Of a stretch of DNA of 19,715 nt, positions 1-6,914 are shown piece after piece. Below the pieces are notes generated by a model. The model saw nothing but the letters and a program-made list of their open reading frames with translations, searched no databases and had not been told where the DNA came from. The stretch's first letter is position 1. Each line of letters begins with the position of its first letter. Made by a program: the position numbers and the translations under genes. The DNA is from JAKLKS01 sp964370855 (GTDB lineage Bacteria; Planctomycetota; JAJSAM01; JAKLKS01), in the NCBI GenBank assembly GCA_964370855.1, contig CAYJMF010000089.1:1-19715 (forward strand), in the 5' to 3' direction.

Positions 1-60
1 GGCCGGAAGTCGCGAGCCCAACCCCGATGAATCGGGTCGGGTACCGTATACCCCTCCGTT

Positions 61-104
61 CCGGGACCCCCGCGCCGGTAGGCGCGGAGCGCCCGGGCGG
101 AACC
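61..104 (+). repeat. Dispersed structured hairpin repeat, copy 1
   Basis: Intergenic DNA containing a two-tier hairpin. The outer stem pairs CCGGG (61-65) with CCCGG (92-96). An internal loop has ACCC on its 5' side. The inner stem pairs CCGCGCC (70-76) with GGCGCGG (81-87) around a GGTA loop. It is followed by GGAACC (99-104). The same arrangement occurs at 6791-6839 and, on the other strand, at 6287-6332, with compensatory changes at the base of the inner stem. The rest of 1-127 holds no gene that I can support. Whether it acts as RNA or as a DNA repeat is unknown. Confidence 0.6.
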
Positions 105-127
105 TCGCCGAAAAGCGTCTGACACCA

Positions 128-173
128 AGGAGCAAAACGAAACCGGGCGGCCGCCTTTCGGCGACCGCCCGGT
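128..173 (-). terminator. Rho-independent terminator of the HEAT-repeat gene
   Basis: Read on the minus strand, a 14-bp stem (one G-T pair) at 142-173 closes on a GAAA tetraloop and is followed by a T-rich tail, TTTCGTTTTG. It begins 25 bases after the stop codon of the minus-strand gene ending at 199. The plus strand has no T-tract after the stem, so it should act mainly on the leftward transcript. Confidence 0.85.
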
Positions 174-198
174 GGAAAGTCCGTTTGCCGTCTTCGAA

Positions 199-2352
199 CT
201 ACAGGTTCGCCTTGGCCATCACGACGGCCCTCTGCTCGTCCGTCAGCTTGGCGCCGCCGAGCGCGCCGGCGCAGGCCGTGCGGACCGCGATGGAGGCATC
301 CCCCATCCCGCCGACGAGGACCTCGAAGCCCTTGGGGCTCGGGGCCTTGCCGAGGAGGAGGGTGCCCGCCGTCCGGGCCGAGTCCGCCCGGACGCCCTCG
401 GAGAGGGTCGTGTTGGAGACCGCCCCCAGCAGGCCGTCGAGGGCCGGGGCGCCGCCCCAGCGCCTCAGGGCCGCCAGGGCCTTCATCTTGAGGGAGTCGG
501 GCTTGTCCGTGGCCAGGGTGGCGGCGAGCGCCATCTGGGCGCGGGAGAAGTCGAAGGCGGGGGTGGCGACGGCCTCGGCGAGGACGCCGCAGGCCTCCTC
601 GGACATGGCCAGCGCGCGGGCCCGGTCGTTGAGGGGGCTCTGCTCGGAGGCGCCCTTCACCTGCGGCACGTAGACGTTGGCCGAGGCGGGGAGGGTGACG
701 ATGCCGCCGATCTGGTCGGCGAAGAGGGAGGCGAGGCCCTCGGCGGCGGCCTCGGGGGCGACGATGAGGACGGGCACCGACTTGGTGCGGAAGTCGCGGC
801 GCAGGTGGTTGACGACCTGCTGGGCCATGATGTCCTTCAGGCTCGAGGAGACGAGGATGGCGTCGAAGGCCATCTGCTGCGCGCGGTCGAGTCCGTCGGC
901 GCCGGTGCGGGAGACGACGGCGTGCATCCCGGCGGCGTTGAGCTCGGTCTGCATCTGGACCGCGGTCTTGGTGTCGGGCTCGATGACGAGGATCTGGCGG
1001 ATGCTGGCGAGGGAGACGGCGTCGGCGGCCAGCGGGACGACGAGTTCGCAGCGGGGGAAGACCTTGCCCGGCGCCAGCCGGATGCAGGCGAGGGAGGCGT
1101 TCCACTGGACCGTCTGGTCGGGGAAGGCGAGGGCGGCGACCAGCGCGGAGTCGGCGCCCAGGGGGACCTCGGCGCCGAAGGAGGGCAGGGTCCGGATGAT
1201 GGCGATGGCGACGGTGGAGTCGTTGTGCTGCAGTGCGAGGCCGAGGGCCTTCATGAGGGTCGGCACCCCGGCGGAGCGGATGGCCGCGTCGGCCATGGCG
1301 AGGCGTCCCGCCTCCTCCTTGCCGGCGTCGGACTCGAGGAAATCGGCCGGCGCGTTGGCCAGGGCCACCTGCTGGGCGGCGAAGACCAGGGAGAGCATGG
1401 AGCGGGCGTTGGCCGACTTGGGGTCGGAATGCAGGGCCATCATGCAGGCCTTCTCCGCGAGGCGGAGGTGGTACATGAAGGCGGGCACGTCCTTGAAGGT
1501 GAGCTTCCCCTCCTCCCACTTCCACAGCGAGTAGTTGGTCCCGAGGTCGCGGATCACCTCGGGGGCCTTGGTGTAGTACATCCGGGCGACCTCGAGGAAG
1601 GCCTCCTCGGGGGTCATGTCCGGCTTGCCGACGCTCTTGCCGAAGGCCTTGAGCGCGTTGGCCGCGGCGCGCCTCACGGAGTCGGGCTGGTCCTTGGAGG
1701 CGGCGATCCACTCCAGCACCGGGTAGGCGCGGGGGTCGAGGAGGCGCTTCAGGGCGACGATGGTCGTCTGGCGCACCTGGGCGTCGGGGCTCTGCAGGGT
1801 CTCGATGAGGGGCAGGACCGCCTCGATGCCGATGTCCTCGAGGACGAAGATGGCCCGCACCCGCTCGTCGGTGTCGTTGCTGCCGAGGTAGCGGACGAGG
1901 TAGGGCACCGCGTAGGGGCCGTGGTTGGCCATGATCTCGCGGGAGGCCATGCGGCGCTTCTCGAGGGACTCGTCCTTGATGGCCGTGTCCACGAGGGGTT
2001 CGATGAGGGCCTTGTCCTGGCTGCGGGCCTTCATGCCGACGTGGCCCGACTCAAGGAGCCGCCGGGCCACCATCTCCATCTCCCCGCCCTGCTTCAGCAT
2101 GGAGAGGAAGTTCCTCGTCTCCGTGGCGCGGATGAGATCGAGGATCTGACCCTGGCTCGGGTCCTCCTGGAAGAGGGCCTTGAACTTCGCGAGGGCCTCC
2201 TCGTACTGGCCCTTCTCGAGGGCGGACATGCCGCCGTCGTAGAGCTCCTTCACCTTGCCCGCGTCCTGCGCGAAGGCGGGGGCGGCGGCGAGACCGAAAG
2301 CGAGACCCGCCACCAGCGAAGCGGTCACCGAGACCCGGCCCGCAAGCCTCAT
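199..2352 (-). CDS. Exported HEAT-repeat protein with embedded pseudo-receiver domain
   Basis: About 717 residues. An N-terminal signal peptide (hydrophobic core, then AAAPAFA just before QD, likely cleaved near residue 28) predicts export to the periplasm or cell surface. A TPR-like helical pair lies near residues 33-65, HEAT/PBS-lyase-like repeats near 130-235, and further HEAT-like helices near 600-700. Residues about 452-566 resemble a response-regulator receiver (ILVIEPD start, FDAILVSSS, VPVLIVAP), but the phospho-acceptor Asp is Ser and the conserved Thr and Lys are missing. Two ATG codons are adjacent (2355 and 2352). The Shine-Dalgarno GGAGGT at 2359-2364 is better spaced for the second. 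The gene is monocistronic between a clear promoter (2550-2577) and a terminator (128-173). The role is probably protein-protein scaffolding; no enzymatic function is visible. Confidence 0.85.
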   Translation of the reverse strand: MRLAGRVSVTASLVAGLAFGLAAAPAFAQDAGKVKELYDGGMSALEKGQYEEALAKFKALFQEDPSQGQILDLIRATETRNFLSMLKQGGEMEMVARRLLESGHVGMKARSQDKALIEPLVDTAIKDESLEKRRMASREIMANHGPYAVPYLVRYLGSNDTDERVRAIFVLEDIGIEAVLPLIETLQSPDAQVRQTTIVALKRLLDPRAYPVLEWIAASKDQPDSVRRAAANALKAFGKSVGKPDMTPEEAFLEVARMYYTKAPEVIRDLGTNYSLWKWEEGKLTFKDVPAFMYHLRLAEKACMMALHSDPKSANARSMLSLVFAAQQVALANAPADFLESDAGKEEAGRLAMADAAIRSAGVPTLMKALGLALQHNDSTVAIAIIRTLPSFGAEVPLGADSALVAALAFPDQTVQWNASLACIRLAPGKVFPRCELVVPLAADAVSLASIRQILVIEPDTKTAVQMQTELNAAGMHAVVSRTGADGLDRAQQMAFDAILVSSSLKDIMAQQVVNHLRRDFRTKSVPVLIVAPEAAAEGLASLFADQIGGIVTLPASANVYVPQVKGASEQSPLNDRARALAMSEEACGVLAEAVATPAFDFSRAQMALAATLATDKPDSLKMKALAALRRWGGAPALDGLLGAVSNTTLSEGVRADSARTAGTLLLGKAPSPKGFEVLVGGMGDASIAVRTACAGALGGAKLTDEQRAVVMAKANL

Positions 2353-2549
2353 CATCGTACCTCCCTGTGATCCAGGATCCGGTATGGCCCGACGACCCGG
2401 AACGACCGTCCCGCCCGCAGGTTCCGCGAACGGTGCGACCGCCCGGTGCCCAATCCGACGTCCGCCGGCATCCTGCCGGCACAGCCCAGAGGCGAGACCA
2501 TACGCCGGATGCGGCGCAGTCCGCCCTTCCTTCGCCGATGCGGACCGAA

Positions 2550-2577
2550 ATTCTAGCCCGGTGAAGGGGGTGGTCAA
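2550..2577 (-). promoter_or_regulatory. Sigma-70-type promoter for the HEAT-repeat gene
   Basis: On the minus strand TTGACC (2577-2572) is followed after 16 bases by TAGAAT (2555-2550), each matching five of six consensus positions. Such an AT-rich match stands out in DNA this GC-rich. Transcription would start near 2543, giving a leader of about 190 nt before the gene at 2352. The leader (2353-2543) contains no recognised riboswitch or ORF. Confidence 0.65.
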
Positions 2578-2583
2578 CAGAAA

Positions 2584-2605
2584 ACCCTCAAGGGGAGACG
2601 CTCCC
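2584..2605 (-). terminator. Possible weak terminator after nagZ
   Basis: On the minus strand, 18 bases past the nagZ stop, GGGAG-CGT-CTCCC (2605-2593) forms a short hairpin, followed after a GC-rich stretch by TTTT (around 2584-2581). The stem is short and the T-run is displaced, so this is a weak candidate only. Confidence 0.35.
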
Positions 2606-2623
2606 GGGACGATGGAGACGGCC

Positions 2624-4153
2624 TCATGCCAGGGGATCGGGCCCGTAGGGGGGCCGCCCCGTGGGGGAGCGCCCCGACAGGAGGAGGTCCAGGGCCGCCC
2701 GCTGGATGAGGGGGGCGTCGTCCCAGGCGCAGACCGCCGCCGCCCCCCCGGCGGGGGCGGCGAGCCCCGGGGGGCCGAAGGCGACGACGACGATCTTCTC
2801 CCCGTGCCGCTCGGCGAGCCTGGACAGGAGGGCCGACAACCCGGGGCCGAGCCCCGGCCGCCCCTTCCACGCGCGGATGTCCCCGTAGAGGAGGACCACC
2901 ACCCGCTCCGCCACGGTGGCGGCGGCGAGGATCTCCTCCACGCGGCCCCCCTCGGGGGCGGTGCACCGCAGGACCCCGGCCCCGAACTCCTCCCGCTCCA
3001 GCACCGGGGCCTCCCGGCCCGCCCGATCGTCGTCGTCCAGGACCACCGCCAGGGTGAGCTTCCGGGAGCGGATCTCCAGGGGGAGGACCCCGCGGGGGTC
3101 CCGCAGGGTGGTCACCGCGTGCCTGGCCATGGCGTAGGCGCGGTACTCGTCCATCCCCCCCACGGCCCGGGCCGTGGGCCGGCGCTCCAGCCAGGCGGCG
3201 GCCTCCCCGGTCCGGCGGAGGGCCTGCTCCACGGCCTCCGCGGGCAGGCGGCCCGAGGCGACGGCCGCGCCGACGGCGGCGGCGACGGCGCGGTGGTCCG
3301 TGGGGCAGAGGAGGATGTCGCAGCCCGCGGCCAGGGCCTCCACCGCCGCCGCCTCCTCCCCACCCGCCCTGCGGACCCCCTCCATGATGAGGGCGTCGGT
3401 CATGACGAGGCCGTCGTAGGAGAGCTCCTTGCGGAGGATCCCGCCGACGACGCGGCGGGAAAGGGTGGCCGGCGTCCCGGGGCTGCCGTCGGGGTCCAGG
3501 GCCGGGTAGGCCACGTGGGCCGTCATCATGCAGCCGACGCCGGCGGCGGCGGCCCGGGCGAAGGGGACGAGATCCCGGGTCCGCAGCTCCTTCGCCGGGG
3601 CATCGACCCGGGGGAGGTCGTCGTGGCTGTCCGCCAGGGTGCGGCCGTGGCCGGGGAAGTGCTTGGCGCAGGCCAGCACCCCCTCCTCCTGGCACCCCTC
3701 GATCCAGGCCACGCCGAGGAGGGAGACGAGCTCCTGGTCCTCCCCGAAGGAGCGGGTGCCGACGATGGGGTTCCGCGGCTCGTTGTAGAGATCGAGGACG
3801 GGGGCCAGGGCCACGTCGATGCCGATGCGGCGGCACTCCAGGGCCGTCGCGGCGCCCAGCGCGTAGGCGGCGCTGGGATCCCGGAGGGCCCCCACGGCCA
3901 TGGGGGGAGGGTGGCGGAGGCAGCCCTCGATCTGCTGTCCGACCCCCCGCTCCACGTCGCTCACGACGAGGAGGGGGTGGGGGGCGGCCTCGCGGAGCCG
4001 GAGGAGGAACCGGGGCGTGAGGTCGGTGTCGCCGCCGAACAGGAGGAGCCCCCCCACCCCGTCCTCGGCCACGGCGCGGCGGATCTCGTCGAAGCGGGCG
4101 TAGTCGCCGGGGAGCCGGACGGGGATCACCACCAGGCGGGAGGCGGGCTCCAT
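2624..4153 (-). CDS. nagZ: Beta-N-acetylhexosaminidase NagZ, glycoside hydrolase family 3
   Basis: 509 residues. GH3 enzyme that removes GlcNAc from GlcNAc-anhydroMurNAc muropeptides. No signal peptide is visible, so it is probably cytoplasmic. The family signature KHFPGHGRTLADSH is present about residues 175-190, and the His-Asp pair that serves as acid/base in NagZ enzymes is in DSH. The nucleophile Asp is expected in the MTDALIM segment near residue 265. The N-terminal (beta/alpha)8 domain is followed by a second domain of roughly 170 residues, making it longer than the 341-residue E. coli enzyme and more like two-domain B. subtilis NagZ. Its ATG (4153-4151) shares one base with the anmK stop (TGATG), so the two are translationally coupled. 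It is the last gene of the murQ-anmK-nagZ operon. GH3 side specificity cannot be excluded, but the context strongly favours NagZ. Confidence 0.92.
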   Translation of the reverse strand: MEPASRLVVIPVRLPGDYARFDEIRRAVAEDGVGGLLLFGGDTDLTPRFLLRLREAAPHPLLVVSDVERGVGQQIEGCLRHPPPMAVGALRDPSAAYALGAATALECRRIGIDVALAPVLDLYNEPRNPIVGTRSFGEDQELVSLLGVAWIEGCQEEGVLACAKHFPGHGRTLADSHDDLPRVDAPAKELRTRDLVPFARAAAAGVGCMMTAHVAYPALDPDGSPGTPATLSRRVVGGILRKELSYDGLVMTDALIMEGVRRAGGEEAAAVEALAAGCDILLCPTDHRAVAAAVGAAVASGRLPAEAVEQALRRTGEAAAWLERRPTARAVGGMDEYRAYAMARHAVTTLRDPRGVLPLEIRSRKLTLAVVLDDDDRAGREAPVLEREEFGAGVLRCTAPEGGRVEEILAAATVAERVVVLLYGDIRAWKGRPGLGPGLSALLSRLAERHGEKIVVVAFGPPGLAAPAGGAAAVCAWDDAPLIQRAALDLLLSGRSPTGRPPYGPDPLA

Positions 4154-5286
4154 CAGCGGGTCACCTTTCCGAGGACGACGGCATGGGCGGCCCCCGTGGC
4201 CGCGGGAACGCTGCAGGGTACCCCCTCCAGGGCCTCCGACGCCAGCAGGGCGAAGGCGGCGGCCTCCCGGGCGGCGCCGGGGAGGGCGTCCCCGGCCTCC
4301 TCGAGGACGGGGATCGGCGCCAGGCCCTCCCGGAGGAGGGCCGCGAGGACGGGGTTGCGGGCCCCGCCCCCGGTGAGGAGGACCTCCCCCACGTCGGCCC
4401 GCGGGAGGACGAAGCGGCGGTAGGCGTCGACGGTGGCCGCCGCGGAGAAGGCGGTGAGCGTGGCGAGGAGGTCGTCGGGTGGGAGGCGGGGGCGGCGGCG
4501 GCGGACGGCGGCGACGAAGCGGGCCCCGAACTCCTCCCGGCCGGAGGAGCGGGGCGGGCGGCGGCGGAGGAAGGAGTGGCGGAGGAGCTCCTCGAGGAGG
4601 GCCGCGTCGACGCGGCCGCGGCGCGCCCGGCGGCCGCCGCGATCCATGGATTCCCGCCCCCCCGTGACGGCGCGCACCGCCTCGTCGAGGGGGAGGTTGG
4701 CGGGCCCCGTGTCGAAGGCGAAGACCGAGGCGAGGTCCTCCGTCACCACGGTGACGTTGCCGATGCCGCCGAGGTTCTGGATCGCCCGCACCCGGCCGGG
4801 CCTCCGGTAGATCACCCAGTCGGCGTAAGGGACGAGGGGGGCCCCCTGGCCCCCGGCGGCGCAGTCCCGGGGGCGGAAGTCGGAGACCACGGGGCAGCGG
4901 AGGCGCTCGGCGATGATCGACGCCTCGCCGATCTGGAGGGTCCGGGTGGCCCGGCCGCCGCGGCCCGGGGCGTGCCAGACGGTCTGCCCGTGGGAGCCGG
5001 CGAGGTCGGCGCGGAGCCCCGCCTCCGAGAGGGCCGCGGCGGCGGCGGCGGCGAAGGACTCCCCCACGGCGTGGTGGAGTTCGCAGACCTCCTCCGCCGT
5101 GGTGGTCCCCTCGGCCAGCGCGCGCAACCGCTCCCGGAGGCGCCGCCCGTGGGGGCGGCTGCGGAAGTGGAGGAGGTCGAGGCGGGCCGAGGCGCCGCTC
5201 CCGCGGATCCGGCAGACCGCCGCGTCCACCCCGTCCATGCTGGTCCCCGACATGAGGCCGACGACGATGCGGCCTTGGCGCCCCAC
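4153..5286 (-). CDS. anmK: Anhydro-N-acetylmuramic acid kinase AnmK
   Basis: 377 residues, close to E. coli AnmK (369). It uses ATP and water to convert 1,6-anhydro-MurNAc to MurNAc-6-phosphate in the cytoplasm. The N-terminal signature GLMSGTSMDGVDAA is intact near residues 10-25. Further family motifs are SHGQTVWHAPG, DFRPRDCAAGGQGAPLVPY, NLGGIGNVT, AFDTGPAN and LTGGGARNPVL. The start is GTG (5286-5284), sharing one base with the murQ TAG stop (TAGTG), with GAGG eight bases upstream inside murQ. The middle, around residues 190-240, is rich in Arg and Ala and looks less conserved. It is the second gene in the recycling operon, and its product is the substrate of MurQ. Confidence 0.95.
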   Translation of the reverse strand: MGRQGRIVVGLMSGTSMDGVDAAVCRIRGSGASARLDLLHFRSRPHGRRLRERLRALAEGTTTAEEVCELHHAVGESFAAAAAAALSEAGLRADLAGSHGQTVWHAPGRGGRATRTLQIGEASIIAERLRCPVVSDFRPRDCAAGGQGAPLVPYADWVIYRRPGRVRAIQNLGGIGNVTVVTEDLASVFAFDTGPANLPLDEAVRAVTGGRESMDRGGRRARRGRVDAALLEELLRHSFLRRRPPRSSGREEFGARFVAAVRRRRPRLPPDDLLATLTAFSAAATVDAYRRFVLPRADVGEVLLTGGGARNPVLAALLREGLAPIPVLEEAGDALPGAAREAAAFALLASEALEGVPCSVPAATGAAHAVVLGKVTR

Positions 5287-6182
5287 TAGGTGGCCTCGAG
5301 GGCGTCCCGCAGCCTGCCTCCACGGGATTCGAGGAGGGAGCGCGCGGCGGCGGGGGGAAGCCCGCGGAGGAGGTGGACGACGGCGGTCTTGGCCTCGCCG
5401 TCGCAGTCGTCGAGGGCGGAGCGGGCGGCCTCGGGGGTGGCGCCGGCGACGGCCTCCACGATGCGGCGGGCGCGCTGCGACAGCTTGGCGTTGGAGGCGC
5501 GCACGTCCACCATCAGGTTGTCGTGCACCTTGCCGAGGCGGACCATGGCCGCCGTGGAGATCATGTTGAGGACCATCTTCGTCGCGGTGCCGGCCTTCAG
5601 GCGCGTGGAGCCGGCCACCACCTCGGGCCCGGTCTCGACCAGGATGACGGCGTGCCAGAGGTGGGCCGAGGTCGCGGTCCCGCAGGTGAGGAGCACCGTC
5701 GAGGCGCCCCGCTCGCGGGCCTCCCCGAGGGCGCCGAGGACGAAGCGGGTGGTGCCCGAGGCCGTCACCCCGACGACGCAGTCCGAGGGGCCGACGCCGA
5801 TGTCCCGCATCCGCCCCACGGCCTCGAGGGCGTCGTCCTCGGCCCCCTCCACGGCGCCCACGAGGGCCTCCTTCCCGCCCGCGACGACCGCGGCCACCCT
5901 CCCCGAGGGGAGGCTGAAGGTGGGAGGGATCTCGGCGGCGTCGAGGACGGCGAGGCGGCCCGAGGTGCCGGCGCCGACGTAGACGACGCGGCCCCCCCGG
6001 CGCAGCGCGTCCACGGCCAGCTCCACGGCCCGCTCCACGGAGGGAAGGGCCCGGGCGACGGCCCCGGCCACGGTCCGGTCCTCGTCGTTCATCACCTCGA
6101 GGATCCGGCGGACATCGAAGCGGTCGAGCCCCTCGGACCGCGGGTTGCGCTCCTCCGTCGGCGGCACCGGCGACCCGTTCAT
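5286..6182 (-). CDS. murQ: N-acetylmuramic acid 6-phosphate etherase MurQ
   Basis: 298 residues, the same length as E. coli MurQ. It cleaves the lactyl ether of MurNAc-6-phosphate to give GlcNAc-6-phosphate and D-lactate. The SIS-fold sugar-phosphate motif GAGTSGRLAVLDAAEIPPTF is present, together with MNDEDRTV near the N-terminus, GVTASGTT in the middle and the conserved KMVLNMIST segment. The ATG at 6182 is preferred because GGGGGG lies just upstream. An in-frame ATG at 6194 would add four residues. The open frame continues upstream into the non-coding inverted repeat, but that extension (Pro/Arg/Gly-rich) is not part of the enzyme. It is the first gene of murQ-anmK-nagZ and is divergent from the sigma-factor operon. 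Confidence 0.95.
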   Translation of the reverse strand: MNGSPVPPTEERNPRSEGLDRFDVRRILEVMNDEDRTVAGAVARALPSVERAVELAVDALRRGGRVVYVGAGTSGRLAVLDAAEIPPTFSLPSGRVAAVVAGGKEALVGAVEGAEDDALEAVGRMRDIGVGPSDCVVGVTASGTTRFVLGALGEARERGASTVLLTCGTATSAHLWHAVILVETGPEVVAGSTRLKAGTATKMVLNMISTAAMVRLGKVHDNLMVDVRASNAKLSQRARRIVEAVAGATPEAARSALDDCDGEAKTAVVHLLRGLPPAAARSLLESRGGRLRDALEAT

Positions 6183-6240
6183 CGCACCCCCCATGCCCGA
6201 GCGCCCCGATGATACGGCCCCGCCCCCCGGGAAGCGCGGA

Positions 6241-6512
6241 TCAGCCGGGAAGGGGGGGAGGGGGGGCTCGCTCCTCCGGTCCGTGCGGGTTCCCCCCGGA
6301 GTTGCGCGCCTCCGGCGCGCGGGTCCCCGGGTTGGGAGGGGCCGGGCCGGCGGGCGGGGGCCCCGGGGGGGCCGCCCCCCCGCCGCCCGGGGCCCGTAAT
6401 GCAAGCGCCCGCAACGGCCGGCCGCTCCCATCCCGGGACCGTTGGTGAGGCAGAGGCGTGTGGCATCCTTGAGGAAGGCGGGAGATCGCCCCCGAGGCCG
6501 GTACCCATGGAC
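6241..6512 (-). repeat. Long inverted repeat, left arm (murQ side)
   Basis: Read on the minus strand this segment matches 6585-6880 of the plus strand. The best block is 6411-6506 against 6591-6686, with 75 of 96 positions identical by hand alignment, including CTCACCAACGGTCCCGG unchanged. After the block both arms run through a G/C-homopolymer tract, the hairpin core (6287-6332) and a C-rich tail. The arm ends about 60 bp before the murQ start. The substitutions show no excess at third codon positions (7, 5 and 9 for positions 1, 2 and 3), so the segment looks non-coding despite being open in one frame. Confidence 0.75.
6287..6332 (-). repeat. Dispersed structured hairpin repeat, copy 2
   Basis: On the minus strand CCCGG pairs with CCGGG as the outer stem, with ACCC again on the 5' side of the internal loop. 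The inner stem is GCGCGCC paired with GGCGCGC around a GGA loop, followed by GGAACCC. The base of the inner stem is G-C here, against C-G in copy 1 and A-T in copy 3. It lies within the left arm of the long inverted repeat. Confidence 0.6.
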
Positions 6513-6584
6513 GGGGGGAACGGCGTTCACCCTCCCTGGCCTTGGAACATCCGGAACGCCTGAAGGTGCCCGCCATCCCCCTTG
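6513..6584. other. Centre of the divergent murQ/sigma-factor intergenic region
   Basis: The 72-bp spacer between the two arms of the inverted repeat. It has GGCGTTC and GAACGCC in inverted orientation around a centre near 6541, suggesting the symmetry continues weakly almost to the dyad. If the arms are transcribed as leaders, promoters for both directions should lie here. I could not identify convincing -10/-35 boxes, nor any gene. Confidence 0.35.
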
Positions 6585-6742
6585 ATCCACGGGTCCCGAT
6601 CCCGGGGTCGACCTCCCGCCATCCTCAAGGAAACCCCACGCCGTTTCCTCACCAACGGTCCCGGAATGGAGGCGTCCCGTCGTTCAGGGGGCGGGGAATG
6701 CGGGGCCCACCCGCCCGGTGGCGCGGGTCGCCCCCGGGGGGG

Positions 6743-6752
6743 NNNNNNNNNN
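6743..6752. other. Assembly gap of 10 Ns
   Basis: Ten Ns lie between CCCCCGGGGGGG and a cytosine-rich run. The true size is unknown; ten may be a placeholder. The matching position in the left arm is a self-complementary G/C tract, which would be hard to sequence. Confidence 0.98.
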
Positions 6753-6790
6753 CCCTACTCGCCCCCCCCCCCGCCGCCGCCCGCCCCCAC

Positions 6791-6839
6791 CCCGGGCACC
6801 CACGCGCCGGTAGGCGCGTATCGCCCGGGGGGGAAACCC
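6791..6839 (+). repeat. Dispersed structured hairpin repeat, copy 3
   Basis: The outer stem CCCGGGC (6791-6797) pairs with GCCCGGG (6823-6829). The internal loop is ACCC/ATC. The inner stem ACGCGCC (6802-6808) pairs with GGCGCGT (6813-6819) around a GGTA loop. The tail is GGGAAACCC. It shares CGCGCCGGTAGGCGCG exactly with copy 1, over 6.7 kb away. Confidence 0.65.
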
Positions 6840-6914
6840 ACGCAGGAGGGCGGGGATCCCCCCCTCCCCCCGGGGAACCTGCCGGGAGGGAACCGTGTAT
6901 CCGGTGGTACAACC

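Larger units (their letters stand above)
6585..6880 (+). repeat. Long inverted repeat, right arm (sigma-factor side)
   Basis: Plus-strand copy of the repeat whose mirror is 6241-6512. It has the conserved block (6591-6686), a G/C-homopolymer tract broken by the 10-N gap, the hairpin core (6791-6839) and a C-rich tail ending about 35 bp before the sigma-factor ATG at 6915. Each arm therefore points toward the start of its own neighbouring gene. The open frame through this arm into the sigma factor is accidental. Confidence 0.75.

Noticed and set aside
172..2370. Long plus-strand open frame of over 700 codons opposite the HEAT-repeat gene
   Set aside because: It is low-complexity Gly/Glu/Arg/Leu-rich with no motif and exactly mirrors a well-supported gene; long antisense frames are expected at this GC content. 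The same applies to the long plus-strand frames opposite sdh (10871-13273) and valS (13528-16104).
2624..5323. A single 899-codon minus-strand frame covering nagZ plus an N-terminal extension over anmK
   Set aside because: Only the part from 4153 downward is NagZ. The upstream part is Pro/Arg-rich shadow of anmK in another frame, while anmK has all its family motifs in its own frame.
6582..6914. In-frame N-terminal extension of the sigma factor, and a similar peptide (LTNGPGM) in the murQ upstream frame
   Set aside because: The similarity reflects the nucleotide repeat. Substitutions between the copies are not concentrated at third codon positions, the frame crosses the N gap, and neither protein family has such an extension.
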